Below, one piece after another: positions 61,607 to 64,000 of a stretch of DNA of 64,000 nt (the first letter of the stretch is position 1; every line of letters begins with the position of its first letter). Both the position numbers and the translations under genes were made by a program. Below the pieces are notes generated by a model. It was not told where the DNA came from, made no database searches, and was given only the letters and a program-made list of their open reading frames with translations. The stretch comes from Ewingella sp963519305 (GTDB taxonomy: Bacteria > Pseudomonadota > Gammaproteobacteria > Enterobacterales > Enterobacteriaceae), in assembly GCA_963519305.1 (NCBI GenBank), contig CAUQMS010000006.1, positions 1-64,000 of the forward strand, given 5' to 3'.

Positions 61607-62776
61607 ATGAAAAACATGTTTATTGAAAAAATGAAATCGGCCTGGCCGGGCGAGACGTTGAACCGCGCGCGCGACACTTACCTCAACCTGCATACCGTGC
61701 AGCGTCATTTAGGTAAGATACTGATCCTCATCCCCATGCTGTTGCTGATCGTCTATCTGGTGGTTTTCAGCCAGCCGCGTTACCTCAGTGAATCCAAAGT
61801 TGCCATTAAACGCGCCAGTGACATCGACGGCAGCAGCCTGAACGTCGGTCTGTTATTGGGTGCGGCTAACCCGAGCTCTGCTGAAGATGCGCTTTATCTG
61901 AAGGAGTACATCAACTCCCCAGATATGCTGGATATTCTTGATAAACAGCTCGATTTTCGTCAGGCCTTTGGCGACAGCGGCTGGGATTTTTTCTACCATC
62001 TTCCTGGTAACGCCACCCGCGAACAGTTTCTTAACTACTATCGTGACCGTATTTCCGTGGCCTACGATGACAAAACGGGCTTGCTGACGATTGGAACACA
62101 GGGCTTTTCCCCGGAGTTCTCGCAGCAATTTAACCGCGCCGTGCTGAAGGAGTCCGAGCGGTTTATCAACGAACTCTCCCACCGTATTGCCCGCGACCAG
62201 TTGCAGTTCGCCGAAAACGAAATGCAGTCCGCCCGCGTACGGCTGAACACCAGCAAAACCGAACTCCTGACCTACCAGAACAGCAATAACGTTCTCGACC
62301 CCGAAGCACAGGCGATGGCTGCCACCACGCTGGTGAATACGCTGGTCGGGCAGAAAATTCAGATGGAAGCTGAACTGCGCAACTTGCTGACCTATCTGCG
62401 CGAAGATGCCCCGCAGGTTGTCAGCGCTCAGAACGCCATCAAATCGCTTTCCGCTCAAATTGATAACGAAAAAAGTAAAATCACTGCCCCCGACGGCCAC
62501 AAGCTGAACCGCATGGCAGTGGATTTCGAAGAGATCAAAGCGAAGGTGCAGTTCGATACCGATATCTACAAGCTAACCCTGACGTCCATTGAGAAAACCC
62601 GCGTTGAAGCCGCGCGAAAACTCAAAGTGCTGTCGGTGATCAGCTCCCCGCAACTGCCGCAGGAATCCCGTTTCCCGAGCAGTCTGTACCTGATTGCCAG
62701 CTGGTTGCTGGTGTGCTGTTTACTTTTCGGTACCGTCAAATTGCTGCTGGCCGTGATTGACGACCATAAAGACTGA
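61607..62776 (+). CDS. kpsE: Capsule polysaccharide export inner-membrane protein KpsE
   Basis: KpsE is a polysaccharide co-polymerase-like protein that links the KpsMT ABC exporter to KpsD across the periplasm. The 389-residue protein has one membrane helix near the N-terminus (about residues 37-56) and one near the C-terminus (about 360-380). A long coiled periplasmic part lies between (LQFAENEMQSARVRLNTSKTELL, about 200-330). Two consecutive ATGs (61604, 61607) are possible starts. kpsD follows after 65 bases. No kpsF precedes it in the window. Confidence 0.9.
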   Translation: MKNMFIEKMKSAWPGETLNRARDTYLNLHTVQRHLGKILILIPMLLLIVYLVVFSQPRYLSESKVAIKRASDIDGSSLNVGLLLGAANPSSAEDALYLKEYINSPDMLDILDKQLDFRQAFGDSGWDFFYHLPGNATREQFLNYYRDRISVAYDDKTGLLTIGTQGFSPEFSQQFNRAVLKESERFINELSHRIARDQLQFAENEMQSARVRLNTSKTELLTYQNSNNVLDPEAQAMAATTLVNTLVGQKIQMEAELRNLLTYLREDAPQVVSAQNAIKSLSAQIDNEKSKITAPDGHKLNRMAVDFEEIKAKVQFDTDIYKLTLTSIEKTRVEAARKLKVLSVISSPQLPQESRFPSSLYLIASWLLVCCLLFGTVKLLLAVIDDHKD

Positions 62777-62841
62777 CGCCGTTTTAACGCCATTTTTTCA
62801 GCCTGTGGCGTCAACCCGCAGGCAGTGACACAGAGTCCGTT

Positions 62842-64000
62842 ATGAAATTATTGAAATCTGTTCTTCTGATCCTTGCCGTCCACGCGACACAGGCTTATGC
62901 CGTCGATATCAACGCCGATCCGAACATGACCGGTGCCGCGCCATTGCCGTCGATACTGACCGGTCAGACCCAACAAAGTTATACCGACAGTCAGTTTGAC
63001 GATACACCGCGCGCGCCAGTCCCTTCGACTATGAGCCGTATGTTTGGCGCGCAGCTCTTTACCTCCGTTTCCGCCGCCGAAAGCGGCTCAAGCATCGGTT
63101 TCAACCCGAACTACGTGGTGAGCCTGGGTGATCAGATTCAGGTACGGTTATGGGGCGCGTTCAATTTTGAAGGTACGCTGAGTGTGGATCCGAAAGGCAA
63201 TATCTTCCTGCCGAACGTGGGCCCGCTGAAAGTCGCCGGGATCCCCAACAGTCAGATCAACAGCGTCGTGACCACCAAGGTCAAACAGGTTTATCAGTCT
63301 AACGTCAACGTTTACGCGTCCTTATTGCAGGCGCAGCCGGTCAAAGTCTTTGTCACCGGCTACGTGACCAACCCCGGCCTGTATGGCGGCGTGGCGTCTG
63401 ACTCGCTGCTCTCTTATCTGAGCAAAGCGGGCGGCGTGGACACCGAGCGCGGCAGCTATGTGGACATCACCGTTAAACGTGGCAATAAAGTACGTTCGCA
63501 AATCAACCTGTATGACTTTTTGCTTAACGGTAACCTGAGCCTGTCGCAGTTCTCTGACGGTGACACTATCGTGGTTGGCCCACGCCAACACACCTTCAGC
63601 GTTGATGGCGAAGTCTTCAACAGCTACGACTTTGAGTTCCGCAACAGCACCATTCCCGTCAGCGAAGCGCTGAGCTGGGCACGTCCGAAACCGGGTGCCA
63701 CGCACATGACCATCATCCGCCAGCAGGGCAGCATGAAACGCAGCGAATACTATCCGCTGAGTTCGGCGCCGGGGCGTTCATTGCAAGATGGTGACAAACT
63801 GATTGTCAGCACTGACCGCTACGCCGGGACCATTCAGGTACGGGTAGAAGGCGCTCACTCCGGTGAGCACGCCATCGTGCTGCCTTACGGCGCGACGATG
63901 AAACAGGTGTTGCCAAAAATCCGCACCAACAGCATGTCGCAAATTAATGCCATCCAACTTTTCCGCCGTTCGGTCGCCATCCGCCAGAAAGAGATGCTAG
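62842..64000 (+). CDS. kpsD: Capsule polysaccharide export protein KpsD (partial, cut by window end)
   Basis: KpsD carries group-2 capsule through the periplasm and outer membrane. The visible 386 codons have no stop. They show a signal peptide (MKLLKSVLLILAVHATQAYA) followed by VDINADPNMTGAAPLPSIL, the Poly_export/SLBB-type DQIQVRLWGAFNFEGTLSVD, GNIFLPNVGPLKV, VKVFVTGYVTNPGLYGGV and a second SLBB region. The sequence is very close to E. coli KpsD (about 558 residues), so about 170 residues should lie beyond the window. Start: ATG at 62842. Confidence 0.93.
   Translation, partial: MKLLKSVLLILAVHATQAYAVDINADPNMTGAAPLPSILTGQTQQSYTDSQFDDTPRAPVPSTMSRMFGAQLFTSVSAAESGSSIGFNPNYVVSLGDQIQVRLWGAFNFEGTLSVDPKGNIFLPNVGPLKVAGIPNSQINSVVTTKVKQVYQSNVNVYASLLQAQPVKVFVTGYVTNPGLYGGVASDSLLSYLSKAGGVDTERGSYVDITVKRGNKVRSQINLYDFLLNGNLSLSQFSDGDTIVVGPRQHTFSVDGEVFNSYDFEFRNSTIPVSEALSWARPKPGATHMTIIRQQGSMKRSEYYPLSSAPGRSLQDGDKLIVSTDRYAGTIQVRVEGAHSGEHAIVLPYGATMKQVLPKIRTNSMSQINAIQLFRRSVAIRQKEML

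Noticed and set aside
1..64000. CRISPR array, insertion sequence or complete prophage
   Set aside because: No regularly spaced repeats, no transposase and no phage structural or integrase genes were seen anywhere in the window.

Overview
The window is a chromosomal segment of a gamma-proteobacterium of the order Enterobacterales. Almost every core gene is close to its Escherichia coli counterpart, and long stretches keep E. coli order. Examples are fabB-mnmC-yfcL-epmC-yfcA-mepA-aroC-prmB-smrB-sixA-fadJI-yfcZ-fadL-mlaA, yfdC beside argW, and pdxB-usg-truA-dedA-accD-folC-dedD-cvpA-purF-ubiX-hisJQMP. The separate ccmH and ccmI genes, the ccm operon between yfdC and mlaA, and the added accessory genes point away from E. 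coli itself. They suggest a Yersiniaceae-type genus (Rahnella, Ewingella, Rouxiella or Serratia). That genus guess is inference from general knowledge, not a search result.

Layout. Positions 1-777 hold the broken 3' end of an autotransporter and a stretch with short repeats next to tRNA-Arg(CCU), a classical integration site; this looks like a decayed island edge. Positions 942-10134 hold yfdC, the complete cytochrome c maturation operon ccmABCDEFGHI, and mlaA. Positions 10220-15870 hold fatty-acid uptake and anaerobic-type beta-oxidation (fadL, yfcZ, fadIJ) with good FadR boxes. Positions 16290-25963 hold sixA, smrB, prmB, aroC, mepA, yfcA, epmC, yfcL, mnmC and fabB; the fabB promoter carries adjoining FadR and FabR boxes.

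Positions 26113-38755 are an accessory zone inserted into the fabB-flk-pdxB core. It contains a Met/His-rich DUF2946-like protein with a PepSY membrane protein, an arginine-dependent acid-resistance pair (adiC, adiA), a YbiR-like transporter, a MocR-type regulator divergent from a rhodanese, flk, and a divergent EamA exporter/AraC regulator pair. Positions 38855-52626 return to core: pdxB through purF (PurR box), ubiX and the histidine ABC transporter, the last with a sigma-54 promoter and NtrC half-sites. Positions 52693-61115 hold pepT, an orphan DppA-like binding protein, a cluster of hairpins, a YbiO-type mechanosensitive channel, glnHPQ (sigma-54/NtrC again) and ybiI. From 61607 a group-2-type capsule export locus begins (kpsE, then kpsD cut by the window end).

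Three regulatory themes link the genes. FadR/FabR ties fadL, fadIJ and fabB together. NtrC/sigma-54 ties hisJQMP to glnHPQ. PurR controls cvpA-purF. No CRISPR array, intact prophage or insertion sequence was seen. The least explained parts are the DUF2946/PepSY pair, the MocR/rhodanese module with its strong inverted repeat, the hairpin cluster near 55.7 kb and the competing stems between dedD and cvpA.
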